Positions 51,318-63,714 of a stretch of 64,000 bases of DNA are shown piece after piece. A program made the translations under genes and the position numbers. The notes under the pieces were generated by a model, which saw nothing but the letters and a program-made list of their open reading frames with translations, made no database searches and had not been told where the DNA came from. The stretch spans positions 1,071,379-1,135,378 of the forward strand of contig VWZL01006771.1 of assembly GCA_013396915.1 (NCBI GenBank). The letters are read 5' to 3'. Each line of letters begins with the position of its first letter. The first letter of the stretch is position 1. Origin of the DNA: Stercorarius parasiticus. Taxonomy: Eukaryota; Chordata; Aves; Charadriiformes; Stercorariidae.

Positions 51318-53609
51318 GTATAACAAAGAAGGGCTCTTGTTTCAGCTCAGTTACCTTATCTAATTACGGACACTTCAGGATAGATGCTCGAGGAATCTTA
51401 GAAGAGGAATAACAATGCTGAATTCAATACTGTCATGTAAGTGTGAAACAGGATGGGAATCAAGTCACAGACTACCTGAGACTTCATTTGGCAAGGCAAT
51501 GAGGACTCAGCCCAGCCCTTCAAAGAGGTTAGGTATTGCCTTAAATTTAGCACAAGTTCCAATGACTTTCAGCAAATGAGTAGAAATATCACCGCTTTGC
51601 ATCCCTGAAAGGAATTACAGTTAAAAATAAAGAGGTTAAACTATATTATCTAGAAAGACCAAGTTCCCCTTGTATCTCTGCAAGTCAAGTGCTTTTACGC
51701 AAGGTCAGACGATTACTTAATATGAAAAGCACAGGCTGGAGATGGGACAGGAGACACGTAAGACGTGTGTCATGAAAAAAAGCTGGAATTAATGGATGGG
51801 TCTCATCAATCTCAGCTTGTATTTGTGATGAAGACAGTGCAAAGTGAATATACACCTTAAATAAGAAAGGGAATGTCAAAAACATGACAGTTATAAATCC
51901 AAGGTCAACAGTAGCCTTCAAAGAGTTTTCTTAAGCAGTTGTGATGGATTCCCAATTTGCTGAAAGTTTTACGTAAGACAGCTTGACACTTCATTGCCAC
52001 AAGTTTCACAGTACAAAAATTTCAAGGCTTTCAGCTAACAGCAGATAGATCTGAAGGAGATTATGGAACTTTGACATCATTCTTAGTACCTATGTTAGTT
52101 AAGACATGAAGGGGTTCCCAAGACGTACAGGAGTGCTAAATTTTGCCAAGCAATGGCACTTACTTCCTTATTTTGACTACTTATAAACAATAGCTTAGTC
52201 TAAGCCAAAGCCCACAGAGGTCTTAACAAATATTACCATTGACTTTCAGATAAAAACCCATAATGTCCTTTTTGTCTTGAAGGCTATGTGAGCATTCCAC
52301 ACACTCACATGCTGTTGAAGTTCAGCACCTTTCAAATTGACATAGAGCAACCATTTAACTATTTAGGGCAAACCTACACAATTCTTTGGAAGCAAATGTG
52401 AAGTCTACTTTAAAACAGTATTTCTAGGGTTATCTTAGGTAGGTACAATGTAATCATTTTTACAGTTTAACAGTTTATGTTTTGCCTTGTGTCTCTATAC
52501 AGTCCCTCTGAGAACGTAACCTTGTGTGACCTTTTTTTTTTATTATTTTAAAGCTGATCCCTGAAGAAGCTTTGCCTTGTTCTCACACTACTCTTTCAGT
52601 CAATCCCAAAGTCTCTAAACTCCAGGTAAGGTCTCCAGCCTCCAGGGAATACCACAGCGGGTCAGGTCAGGCCTCCCAGGAAAGACAGCACTTTCAGCCG
52701 GCTGGCAGGCAGCAATATTGTTCGCTTTAGCGCCTATGGTCTTCCTAATTTCACCTTCCTACTCCAAATCTGCCATCACTATCCCAACGTTACTAACACT
52801 GCAGCTCATTAGTTGCAGCAGTGGACAAGCTAGCTCTGCAGTTTCTTCCTTCCGTTGGCATTCCATTTTTCAGACAAAAGTGGTTTATCTTTTCTTTGCC
52901 CATCTAACTGTGTCTATTCATTTGTAGCTCTTGTACAGTAGTTCATTCGTACCAGACCCAGAGGACAGACTTTAGATGCCAGAGCAGATAGACAGACACA
53001 CAGATGTACTTATATATGGGATTCCTTCCAATCTCCTTCATGGCTTGATCAAAATGAGAAATTATTTTTTCTTCAGCATATATTAGGAACTAAAGCAAAA
53101 ATACAAACAAATTCTGCAGAACTACCAAAACAGAGAATTTACACTCATACTGTGCCTCATATTGGCATCAGTTATAAAACAGGACATCCAAGAACTGCAA
53201 AATGTGTCATGGTCTCATTTCTAGCCAGAGATGCTAAATTTTATATCTAGTCTGAAAGACAATTTTCATGAGCAATCCACCTCCCACTTCAACTGAAGGA
53301 GCACAACTTTTGGTGTACGTCTGTTTTCCTGGATACCTCCCAGGGGACTTGATCCTTCACCGCCTTGCCTGGATATCGATACTTTTGCACAAAAGGTATA
53401 ATGCGCTATAGTTCTTGTTGTAGCACTCACTCCCACTCTCCTCTCCAGCTGAGCAGGTGAAAATGAGCGAAGAAGCTACAAGGCTGCAGAGTATAAATCC
53501 TTACACCTGCACTTTCATTACAAAATCTTTGCAGTTGGAAACATAGCATTTAAAATCTTAGCAGAAACCAGATTCTTTTTAAAGACAGCGAAATTAGAAT
53601 TTTCTTTTA
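51318..53609. other. Gene-free stretch
   Basis: No supported gene. A T-run lies near 52531-52541. Nothing else recognisable. Confidence 0.5.
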
Positions 53610-53610
53610 A

Positions 53611-53745
53611 ATTTGCATGAATGCTAAGGGCCCTATATATTTTGAATATTATTTTACATTTGATGAAAGTCTGAAAATAATAGTTACACCTTTGAAAGCA
53701 AACAATACGATTAACATTAATAAAGTTTGGTGAATGTTTGCTTTC
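53611..53745. promoter_or_regulatory. POU octamer plus forkhead-motif inverted repeat
   Basis: A perfect octamer ATTTGCAT lies at 53611-53618. Downstream, GAAAGCAAACA (53694-53704) and TGTTTGCTTTC (53735-53745) are perfect 11-bp inverted copies separated by 30 bases, each containing the forkhead core GCAAACA/TGTTTGC. The surrounding sequence is AT-rich and repeat-free. It may be a paired FOX site or a hairpin. Confidence 0.4.
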
Positions 53746-54158
53746 TTAGAAACATAATTTAGAGTTTTGGGTGAAGAAAAAAAAAAAAGTATCCCTTCCC
53801 AGTTTGACGCCTCCCTTGAACGAATTTAATCCTCATCCCAGCCACTGTGTCTCTCCCAACTTCTTTGCTTCTCCTTGACCTTCATAAATAAGCTCCGTAG
53901 TGATTTTGGGAACAGGCTTGCTAGGCAGTGGCAGTCACAGGCAGCAGGGGGGGCTCACACACAGGGTTACTTTGTTGGCCCTGCGTATTTTCATGTTCAT
54001 TTTCACTCTTTACTGATGGTAATGGCAGCACAGCGAATTTCCATAGCAGTACTAAACTTTGGAACCTAAATTTTCTGATAATTTTCTTTGGAATTTCTGT
54101 ACATGAATGCTTTTGATGATAATTTATATCTATTTCTTGCATCGAGACATTCATCAGT

Positions 54159-54212
54159 AAATCTCAAAGCACTTTAGAAAGGAGATCAATGTCATTATCA
54201 TCATTTTGAAAT
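54159..54212 (-). mobile_element. MIR/L2-like fossil, antisense
   Basis: AATCTCAAAGCACTTTAGAA followed by GTCATTATCATCATTTTG follows the wording 'atctcaaagcactttacaaagg... tatcattatccccattttac' of old amniote MIR/L2-type repeats in antisense. Diverged and short. Confidence 0.4.
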
Positions 54213-54254
54213 TAGCTTACCAAGAGATTATTATTTCTGGTACAACGTGATTGC

Positions 54255-54264
54255 TATATAAAAG
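54255..54264 (+). promoter_or_regulatory. TATA-box-like word
   Basis: TATATAAAAG with a CG-poor surround and no supported transcript downstream. Probably chance. Confidence 0.1.
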
Positions 54265-55636
54265 CAGTATGAGTGCAGTGGCATTTGCCTTTGTGCCATA
54301 AGCTTAACATTGCTATCAAAAGATTTCTTTAACCAAATCAGAATAAGGCAGGCTCAGTCTTTTCTGCTATCTTGAAAAATAAACCAACCCAAACCAACAA
54401 AGGATGGACTGAAATACGAGCCTTTTTGACCAAATGAAGAAATCCAAGTTAGCATTACTGTATGTTTTACTTAATGTTTACTTAATTCCAGACACATAAT
54501 TCAGGAAGACTGACACACACAGGAAAGCCTTCCCGCTTGCAGCCCTGCCGAGTTGCGCGCCCTGTCCTCCACAGAAAGGGCTTCACTGAAATTTTGTGGA
54601 AACACTGTCCCGGTCTTGTACAACAGTGCGCTTGCTCTCTCTTAACAGAGAAATAACAGAGGCCTGCAGAGAATTTCATGTTAAAATACCATATTGAAAA
54701 TTGTTTACTCTTATCCATTTTGCTGCAATGCATCCTTGACAGGGCTTAGAAGCTGCCCTTACAATGCAATGCAGAACTCGGGCAAGCCGTGATAACTCCT
54801 TGCCAGGGAGGGAAGATGGAAGGAAAACATCATGAATAAGTAACAGCAGCCAAAGTGTTTCTGAGGAGTATGTTCTTTCACAAACACCTTTAGTACAGTG
54901 CAGGTCTAAATCGGATTTTTGCATATTTTTGCAGTAAGTGCATGAGAAAAACCATTAGTTCCTCTGAGAAAGAGGAACCGGTAATGGTTAGCCAGAAATA
55001 CTAATTTTAGGCTGCCAAGAGAAAAAACCAAATGTGTGTTTTGAAACAAAATTGAAGAGATTTGTATTTTAAACAGAACTGAAAGATGTGGGTTTTACTA
55101 ACTTGTCTGTTTCTACCATTCAGGCATCAGCCTCAGGACAAAAAGCACATAAAGCAAGAGAAAGTTCTGTAACCTTTTCAATATTCTTCATTAGACTCCA
55201 CCATCCACAGCCCCTAGAGTGAGCTGCATCATCAAATCAATTGCACCAAAGCCTCCTCTGATTTATGAAAGGCCTCACCATGGAGTTTTCATATACTAGT
55301 TGTTTAAGTACTGAAAAGTCTTACCTATAGATCCTTGAGTAATTACACACTGAGAAAGCTCACGCAGAGCAGATTTTCAGCAAAGGGAGGCCACTGTAGG
55401 AATAAAAGCCTTTTACAGCTGAAATCAGGCATGTATTACAGGTTTGTGTTTTTATAGGGCTGCATTAAGAACTGAGCCCTGAGACTAGCACAAAATGAGA
55501 GCAAGGGGACTTTCCCAGTGATAAATCTGAGGAGATATAAAGGCATTTCCAGGACCATCACTGTGATGAAAGCCAGGCACAGATTTTTCCCTTTTCAACT
55601 GCCTGATTAAGTAATCTTTTTGGTGACCTGTGATGG

Positions 55637-55650
55637 CACACACACACACA
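55637..55650. repeat. (CA)n microsatellite
   Basis: Seven CA units. Confidence 0.85.
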
Positions 55651-55715
55651 TGCATACAGTAGGTGCTACAAATATCACTTCTCTACATTTGTTTGGTCTG
55701 GGATTTATTTATTTA

Positions 55716-55787
55716 TTTTTTTTTTAAGTGATCTCCACACCTTTATTTTCTTATCTCCCACTAACACAAAAAAAAAAAAAAAAAAAA
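55716..55787. repeat. T-run and A-run pair
   Basis: Ten T at 55716-55725 and twenty A at 55768-55787 are separated by 42 bases. The A-run continues as an A-rich GAA mix to about 55799. Confidence 0.9.
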
Positions 55788-57639
55788 GAAGAAAAAAACA
55801 GCCAAGTTGCTGCTTGCATCTGCTGCACTCCTGCTTCTGGGATTTGGGCAGTGGGTTTGCATGGGGGGCTCCCAGTCTCCACAGTGGTGGACCACTGTGT
55901 CACGGTGGTCTGGGTAAGAAGAATGCTGAGACCTTTCCTCTGAAACCTATCCTTCAAACACAGCAGAAGTGGGGCCGTTTAATGCATTTTCCAGTAGGAA
56001 TCAAAGTTCTCTTGATGTCTAGATTATTTCCAGCTACTTAAGTAATTCCCACTCTGTGATACAGTGAAAACAGCAAAAGCAGCATCAACATCCTCCTTTT
56101 CACCAGCGGAAACTATTTTTCTCCTTCTCTTTCCCTTGTCCAAAGTCTCTCTGAAAAATGAACTGGATAAGTGAATCAGCCCTCACCCCCTCACAAAATG
56201 GAAAAAGACCACATTTATATGTTTTATCCTCTTTTAAGAAGATTTATATACACTTTATAAACATTTTTACATGTTTATACTCTTTTACGAGGGAAGGCAA
56301 ACAGAACTTTGCAGAGCCTTTGCACCAGCCTCAAACAAACTTAACCCCTCTGCTCAGCTTCAGTCAATTCAGTTGGTAGGCTGCACATTGACTGGTATTT
56401 TGGGAAGATCGCTGCATGTTGTGCATGAATTTGTTCTGTACTTGTGCATATACAGACCACTGTCTTCTCCTGGATCCCCTAGCAGACACTCTGAATGCTT
56501 ATGATCACATCATCTTTTGGAAGCTGAAACCTTACGTAGACCTAGGATAGGGTTTTCAAAGGACCGAAGCCCTAACTCCATTTAGGATCATTTCCATAAA
56601 CCCTAATCCCAATTGCTTGGTGGGACATTTCACTGGTTACCGGATCTTTATTATTTTTAATATATAAAGGCAGCAGAGCTGAGGTTTGGGTTCATCTAAT
56701 AGAACTCAGAATAAATATATGGCATCTGGTCACAAAGATTTTGCTCTCAAAAGTGAGTGATGTTTCTGATTCGTCATTGATCAAAGCGCAATTTATCTTC
56801 CTTGGGGAAATAAGAATGACACAGTATTTTTCAACAGGTGTGACTCACTAATGGTTTTCTTCCAACGAACTTTTAGAAGCAAAATTATCATCAGATTTGG
56901 CAATGGGTGTACTGGCTTTCCTACAACTGCTATTCTCACAGTGCTAATGACTTGCACTTGCATTGGATCACACTGAACGACTGTGCCACGAGGCTCCCTG
57001 TATCCCAAGGGATGCTGTAGCTCCTTGGCAGCACATACATTACCTGATGTCAGACAGCACCGTCTCCAACGGCAGCATCCATCAGCTGCCATGAGCCAGG
57101 AAAGAAAGCAGCTGTTTCCAAATCTTTTTGAAATGATGTGTAATACACTCAAGCGAACCTCCCTTCCTCTCCCCTGGGATGTATTATAAATATTATGAAT
57201 TTGTATTATTAATACTGTATGAGTGTTAGAATATTTATTGTAAGTGTGGGGCCTTAACATTTGTACAGCTCAAGTGTGTCTAGGGAGTCTCTCACTAAGT
57301 GCTGATATGCAACTGCTTCTAGATAAGTGTAAGTATCACAGGACAAGATTGCACAACAGTTTGAGACGGAAAGTAAAAAAATGTCACATTACCCTACAGG
57401 GCTGATGCTAGAAACTATGCAGATGTATGACAGGCAGCCAAGTATGAATTTTGACAGGGCATTAGGCAGCCAGTCTAGCAAAAGTGTAATAAGATTGCTA
57501 ACGAACAAGAGATCAATAGCCTTTTAATTTCTCCACCTGAAGTACTACAAAATGCTCCCTGTAATATGAGGTTTTCCAGGAAAGGATGTCAACTACTCAC
57601 TAATCAAAGCTACTTTCTGCAGCAGTGGTGGGCCTCACA

Positions 57640-57990
57640 AATCGCCCTTTAAGAAACTATTCCCAATTTACTTGCGAATCAAATTGCACTCGCAGTCCAA
57701 TGTGGGATTGCTGTAATAGGAGAAAGCAACAAGGGAGGACTCCTACTGATATATTACTTTTCTATTTTATTAGCAGGAACCGTGTTAAAGCCAATTAAAT
57801 TTCATAGAACAGAGAACAGTTGCGCTCTTCTGGAGATTCCTGTGAAGGTTTAAAGCTAAAATTGAGAGTCTCCAACAGAAACTGTTAATTATAATTGTTC
57901 TTAATAAAGAGGGAGCACAAATGAAGCCAGAATTTGAAACTATTGCTGCTGATTTAGCAGGTCTTTTAATAAAGCTTTGTTTATACAAAC
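57640..57990. promoter_or_regulatory. Candidate conserved non-coding element
   Basis: Repeat-free block with CCAATTAAATTT near 57791, TGTTAATTATAATTG near 57883 and AATAAAGCTTTGTTTA near 57968 (homeodomain- and SOX-type words). No credible frame. Enhancer identity is inference. Confidence 0.25.
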
Positions 57991-58639
57991 TGTTCTCAAA
58001 ACTCATGCTAATATTCCAGCAGCACCAGAACTGCTCATCACAAGCAGGGTTATTTTTTAATTTTCAGTGCACAAAAATGCATGACATTTTTGTTTAACTC
58101 CACAATTTCTGTCAAAACTTGGTATTTCATATCTTCAGCTAACATATGCATTAAGGGGCTGGAAATGGCCGTTGAAATGTATTTTTCTTATTTGATGCAA
58201 AGGACAGACAGTTCTGCTGGACCTTTCTGAAGGAAAATTTCCTTTCATTTCTGAAAGAGGTACACTTTTTATTGCTCACAGTTTTAAGTGATCAAGAAAC
58301 TGATATAACATAGTGAAAGTTTAACCTAAATTTCTGAATACATAGCTCACTTTTTTAGAAATAACAACCCTTTTGTTTTTATTTTTAATTTAAACCCCCC
58401 CTCATTCTCTTTTAAGAATTTTTTTCCCCACAATGAAATACTGCATTTTCAATTTTTTAAAAGGCATTCTTAAGAAAATATGATCAGGTGTTACTCCAGG
58501 AAAGGACAGTTTGTACAGTCATCCCCATAAAGCTGCAAGTGTTTCATGGCTGACTCAAAATATGCACTGAAGAAAAAGTCAGACTGCCCTGCTAAATACT
58601 CACCAAGCTGCCTGCAGCTGCAAAATTCTTCTTTCTGAC

Positions 58640-59010
58640 CCCAGCAAGCCCCAGCTTTTCAGATTTTGGGAGCTGCCACCCACCTTCTCACATGTACTGT
58701 GTCATCACTTCAAATAATCTTTCCTTTTGTTTCAAGAGTCTCTCCAAAAAAACCTCTCATTCTAAAAATTTCTGCAGGAATTTGCATCCATCACCATCGC
58801 AGGCTCCTGCTCTCCCCATATTTATTTCCCAGTTTGTTCTGATCATTTTGGATCACCAGGCATCTTTCAGCCCTCTGACACAAGTTCTAAGACCTTACAC
58901 TGGACCTCTCAACCCAGACCTCACAGCCGCATCGGTGTCCTCTTTGGATTTTGGCCACCCAGACCTACTCTGCTCTACTTTGCCTTGGCTTCCATGTCTT
59001 CCCACTGCAG
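58640..59010 (+). other. Pyrimidine-rich + strand, long frame probably not coding
   Basis: The + strand is C+T rich, which removes purine-starting stop codons and explains the 155-codon frame at 58692-59159. The peptide has no domain I recognise and ends in a low-complexity Tyr/Ile stretch encoded by a TATATA region. Confidence 0.3.
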
Positions 59011-59159
59011 ACACTTTTGCTTCCTTCATGTATATTTATTTTTATACGTGTGTCTGTATTTATATATACACAAATTACATAAGATTAGATAGATTTTTTT
59101 TTTCCCCACTGTGGAAAAAGGTGTTCATACAATTAAAAGCGTTCAGGACAACATTCTGA

Positions 59160-62100
59160 TGCAACTCCCAGTTCATGCCTAATGCGAACGGTGTTGTGTG
59201 GAGGTGTAGTTCCTCCTTTCTGCTCTGTCATAATCTTATTTCCCTATATAAAGTGTTCACACCGGAGTAGTCTGAGCATACTACGTAGTAGTATGAGCTC
59301 CCCAGCTGCCACCTTCTGGGAGAATACGTGTAACAACCCGCTTCAAAAGTGGGTTCTATTTATTCATGCATTTGGCACTTTAAAGCCGTGATATATAATT
59401 TAATACAAAAATATAAAATCAATAATGATTTAGTTCCAACTATAAAGCAAGTCGAGCACAGATCAATTTTCATAACATGCTTATAATCATTTAAACACCA
59501 ACTGATGCCTGATAAAACACTCGGAGAAACATTTTGCTGGTTTCCGACTTTGGAAAATAGATGAATTCTGAAAAATAAGGATTCTGCATTCAGTAAAACA
59601 GCCTTCACTCTAGAGCCTTCTTCCCCCTCCAACACTGCTCTATTATGATCACTGTACAAGAAACACTGGATTAGGACTTCACAAAGAGCCATTATACTCT
59701 AGCACATCACACACAAGATTAGCAATTTTCAGTCCCAGAAGCTTTCATAGAGCAACAGCCCCAAAGTTAAGTAATCGCAAAAATGCAGGATTGGGTGGGC
59801 CATATAGACCTTGCCAATTAGGATAGCCAACACTATGGAAGTGACAATATGGGTCAACCTTTTCAAGTGCTGCCAAGACTCGGTAACTGTGGGTCTTGCA
59901 CTGTTGAGTATGAATCAATAAAACAGAGAAAACTGGGCTACTTTCTGGACAAACAGGACCCGTCTTCATGAGCTTCTCAGAATGTTGTTGTAAAATCAAT
60001 AATCCCAGCACTGAATATGTATACGTTCCATCACACTTGAGAAAGCCTAGTGTAATGTCAATTTCAGAGTCAGCTCCAGTGTGGACCACCTGGGTCTCTA
60101 AGACAAGGCATCAACCTCTAACTTGCTGTATCTGCTGTTCCTGAACTAGAGTCCAGGACTTCTCAATCCCTGTGCCCTTCTAGGCTTGGAGCCTCCCTCA
60201 TGTAACCAGTCACACAATCAGTCCAACCTGGTACATGGAACCAGAAGTAAGGACAAGACAATATCTGAACGAGGCTTCCCAGAGCCAGCTTGTCCCCTTT
60301 CGCTCCAAAAAGAAGGAAGACTTGTGCCTCTGAACTAGGTAGTTTTGACTTACAACTTCACATTGAAGGTAAATGCGATGGGACCCCCAAGCAGCCAGAG
60401 CCTTGCGAGACAAGCAACCACCTTTTCTCTGAGATGAGAAGACAGAGATACCAAAAGGTTCTCATTTTTCAAGACTTATTTCTATGACTGCAAAAAATAC
60501 TAACCCTGAATGCAATAACTACTCATTATGTAGTGAAAACCTAGCAATGGTGAAAGTAAGATTTTTGAAAAGGACGACTTGCAGTGCCTCACTGGGTCAA
60601 ACCAACCCTGACACTCACCTCTGGACACATGGGAAAGTCTCTATATGCTGACTGTCTCCGGGGCAGGCAGGCCACCTGCTCCTCCCAAGCATCTCTTCTT
60701 CTCTACCCTTGGGATGTAGGCTCCTATTTGCAGTCCCTGACACCTGCACGCTTCACCCAAAGGCTTTCTTAATCTCAGTGTCCTTAGTTCTGCCAGGGGA
60801 AAGGGATACAGCGTTCTTCCTTGGAGATATTAGGGCCAAGAGGAAGCCCTCCGGCTTGCAATTGGGCTCTTTTTAGTAAAGCACACAACACAACACAAAT
60901 AGCCTGCAAACAAATAAACTAGTTAATTATATCTTTGCTACAGCGAGATAAATTTCTTTGGAACCTTTCTTTAGAACATTATTTCAACTTTGAGCTAATA
61001 TAATAAAGGTTTAGTTGCCCGAGAAGTTGCTATTCAGTTTTGGATAAACTTGGACAAGTGACAGCTAACTAAAGTCAACAGCTGAAGTAGACATTATAAT
61101 ATACAATTAATCAGACATTCTGATAAAGAGTCTTCCATTTCAGACCAAACTGACAAGCTCAGGTCAAGGAAAGACAAGCTTTTGCATATATGAAGTCTTT
61201 GCTGGAAACCAGTGTTCCCCCACGGAGGAGCGTAAGCTGCATGAGACGGAGCAGACTACACTCCTCTCCTCCCATTGTGTCTTGAAGCTTTGCGTGTGAC
61301 TCCCCACACTTTAATTAAAAAATTGGCAAAGCTCCCAGTACCCTCAAATCCATGATATTCCTCTTTCCTTAGTAAACTGTGTTTTGGTTTAATTTGGGGA
61401 CTGAAACACGATCAACAGCACTATTAATTTCTCTATTGCATTTTTTTTATTTTGATCTTATTTAAGTTTGAAAACTGGAACACCTTTTTAAACTGAGCAT
61501 TTAAATAGAGAAATGTCACTTCTGCAGTGGTATCTAGTGACATAGATGTTTCTTTACATAGACTTGTTTCTATAGAGCAAAAAAGAATATCTCAGTAATA
61601 CATAGCTGTCCTGAAGAGGCAGCTCAGCAAATTATTTTGTTAGTGCTGACAATTTACAAGTTCTTCATATTAACACATGAAATTGTGTGGGATTGTGTGA
61701 AAGCATTTTTAGGCTCTATTATGCTTATTTGCATAATAAAACTCACTTTTATATATTTCCTGTCATCTAAAAGATCTCAAAGTCCCTCACAAGCTTAAAC
61801 TAATGTGTAAACTAGAGAGACAAACGCTAATTCCTCACTCAAAGTCAGCATTAGTTTAACAACACGCAACACTGAATGTGAAATCATTTTGTTCTCTCAT
61901 ACCTACTTCTGCAAAAGGTAATAAACCACTAATGAATAGATAAATATTAGTTTCTTAGAGCACAAGGCAAACACGTAAGAGAGTCTGTAGAAAAATACGA
62001 AATTAATTGAGACATCAATACCAGCAAAAATAAAATAATCTAGTCATTGGTGCCTTACCAGAATTTACATCCCCTTGTAAGACTGAAATTCCTCTGACTT

Positions 62101-63600
62101 AGATGGAAAATAGATGAAACATCAGCCTTTTGTGGGAGGCATGTAGAAACTGTATACTCCCACTGAGACTGGGATACCCCAACGCATACCTGTAACGAGT
62201 GGCACTTGGAAGAAGAGTGGCAGCCCTATAGACCTTTCCAAAGTGAAGACAGCTGTGGCCAGAGAGGGTGAATCGAAGCAAAGTCTGGGCTGGCGGAGGG
62301 ATATGGCTTATTTTTTCTCTTTCAAAAATCAAAATGGGGATCGACCTTTCCTGGTGTTTACGAACAAAGGACAGCCCAGGACGCAGATTTGGATCTTGTT
62401 CCTCACAGTCTGTGGGTTGCAGCTTGCCAGATACAGAGTTTCCAGTATGTACCTTGATTGTTCCATCCTTTTGGAATTATTTCTGAACTACATAATTGTT
62501 TTCTCCAAATTTAAACGGATCTGCAGTCTTTATTGTAAGTGCATTTAGATTGTTGTGGTTTTTGTTAAGTAGAATCATCAGTTTCACAGAGAGTGAGTAT
62601 TTGCTACAGCAAGCTAGATAATTCATTGTACCACTTGCATATTTTAACAATTTGCATCCTGAAATAATTATTTAGAAATATATTTTATTCTTTACCAGCT
62701 TTGTTATTTTCAACTACATCCAACAATATCAAAATCAGAGGTTTCTTGCACTTCTGCAAAATTCAAATGTTGAAAAAGAAAGAAAAAGGAACCTCACAAA
62801 AACTGTATTTTAACACATTAAATCCATACCAATCACATTGATGGTATTTTATTAATGCCATAATCATTCTTAGTATGTCTACATTTCACTTAATGTGCAC
62901 CGCACAGAATGTAAACATTTAAATGCAGAGCCAATATTGTCACATAATTTGACTTCCTGAGCACCAGTATGACATTTTTCACCTCTAAATAATAAAAATT
63001 AATCCAGGGGCAATCTGCTTATAAATAAGCATGAATCTCTGGAAGCACTGAATGTCGAGCTACTACTACAGGCAGTGGATATGTTTCCATTCTCAACACT
63101 AGGGGCCTGACCCAGACCCTTGATGAGCATCGTAATTCCCTGTGTACACAAAACAAAACAGAAGGAGAGTTAGTGACTGGAATCAAGCTCTGTGTCAGGG
63201 GTTGTCTTAGGAAATTATATTTTCCAGTTCCTTGTTCTCCTTTTGGGTGTTCAACCCACACCTCTCTCTTCTTGTTCCTCTTATCTCCCTCCTGAATTGT
63301 ATTTCATAATCAGAAATATTTTCCTTGGTCTGTCAAAAAATGAGTTGTCTCTTACCCTTCCACAGCTACAAAATCCACATTTGACCTTCACACTGCATTT
63401 CAGTATAGCACCGCTTCGTTTTTCACACATAATCTGATTTCATTATACAGGTCAGAATTACTCATAATGAAAAGTTGAACTAATAACAAAGGGCACCATT
63501 GATGCCTCTTGTTTCCTCATTAAAGGACTAGACTTTAGTTTATTATAAATGGAACCACAACCAAATATACCTGCATAGGAATCATCACAGATTTAAGCTT
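59160..63600. other. Gene-free stretch
   Basis: No supported gene. An old-repeat-like phrase GATCTCAAAGTCCCTCAC at about 61773-61790 resembles the same fossil family as 54159 in the same orientation. Perfect POU octamers lie at 61727 and 62650. Confidence 0.45.
61773..61806 (-). mobile_element. MIR/L2-like fossil, antisense, short
   Basis: GATCTCAAAGTCCCTCACAA followed by GCTTAAACTAATG fits the wording 'gatctcaaagcactttacaaacattaactaat' of old amniote repeats. Very short and diverged. Confidence 0.25.
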
Positions 63601-63714
63601 TTTTCTTTTTTTTTTTTCTTTTTCTCTTTGTATTCTTCTTTTCTGAACAGAAAGTAATCAAGTTGGTTGATTTAGTTTTATTTAGATTGGAAAGACTATC
63701 ATCAATCTGTTTTG
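63601..63714 (+). other. Long polypyrimidine tract with candidate exon
   Basis: A T-rich tract from 63601 ends TTCTTTTCTGAACAG at 63650, a strong acceptor by sequence, and a donor-like TTTTG/GTAAGA begins at 63715. The 64 enclosed bases (63651-63714) are open in one frame only. The tract may be just a microsatellite-like T-run. No peptide match is recognised. Confidence 0.18.

Larger units (their letters stand above)
54265..57639. other. Gene-free stretch
   Basis: No supported gene. It contains a (CA)n run at 55637-55650, a T-run at 55716-55725 and a 20-base A-run at 55768-55787. A 155-codon minus frame at 56793-57260 is not recognisable. Confidence 0.45.

Noticed and set aside
56793..57260. 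155-codon minus-strand open frame
   Set aside because: No family resemblance, overlapping frames on the other strand, and a length about expected for the longest chance frame in 64 kb at this composition.
58692..59159. 155-codon + strand open frame
   Set aside because: It lies in a pyrimidine-rich strand that lacks stop codons by composition, has no recognisable domain, and runs into a TATATA low-complexity part.
59271..59296. Inverted repeat CATACTAC / GTAGTATG
   Set aside because: Only 8-bp arms with a 3-base loop and mismatched extension. Likely chance.
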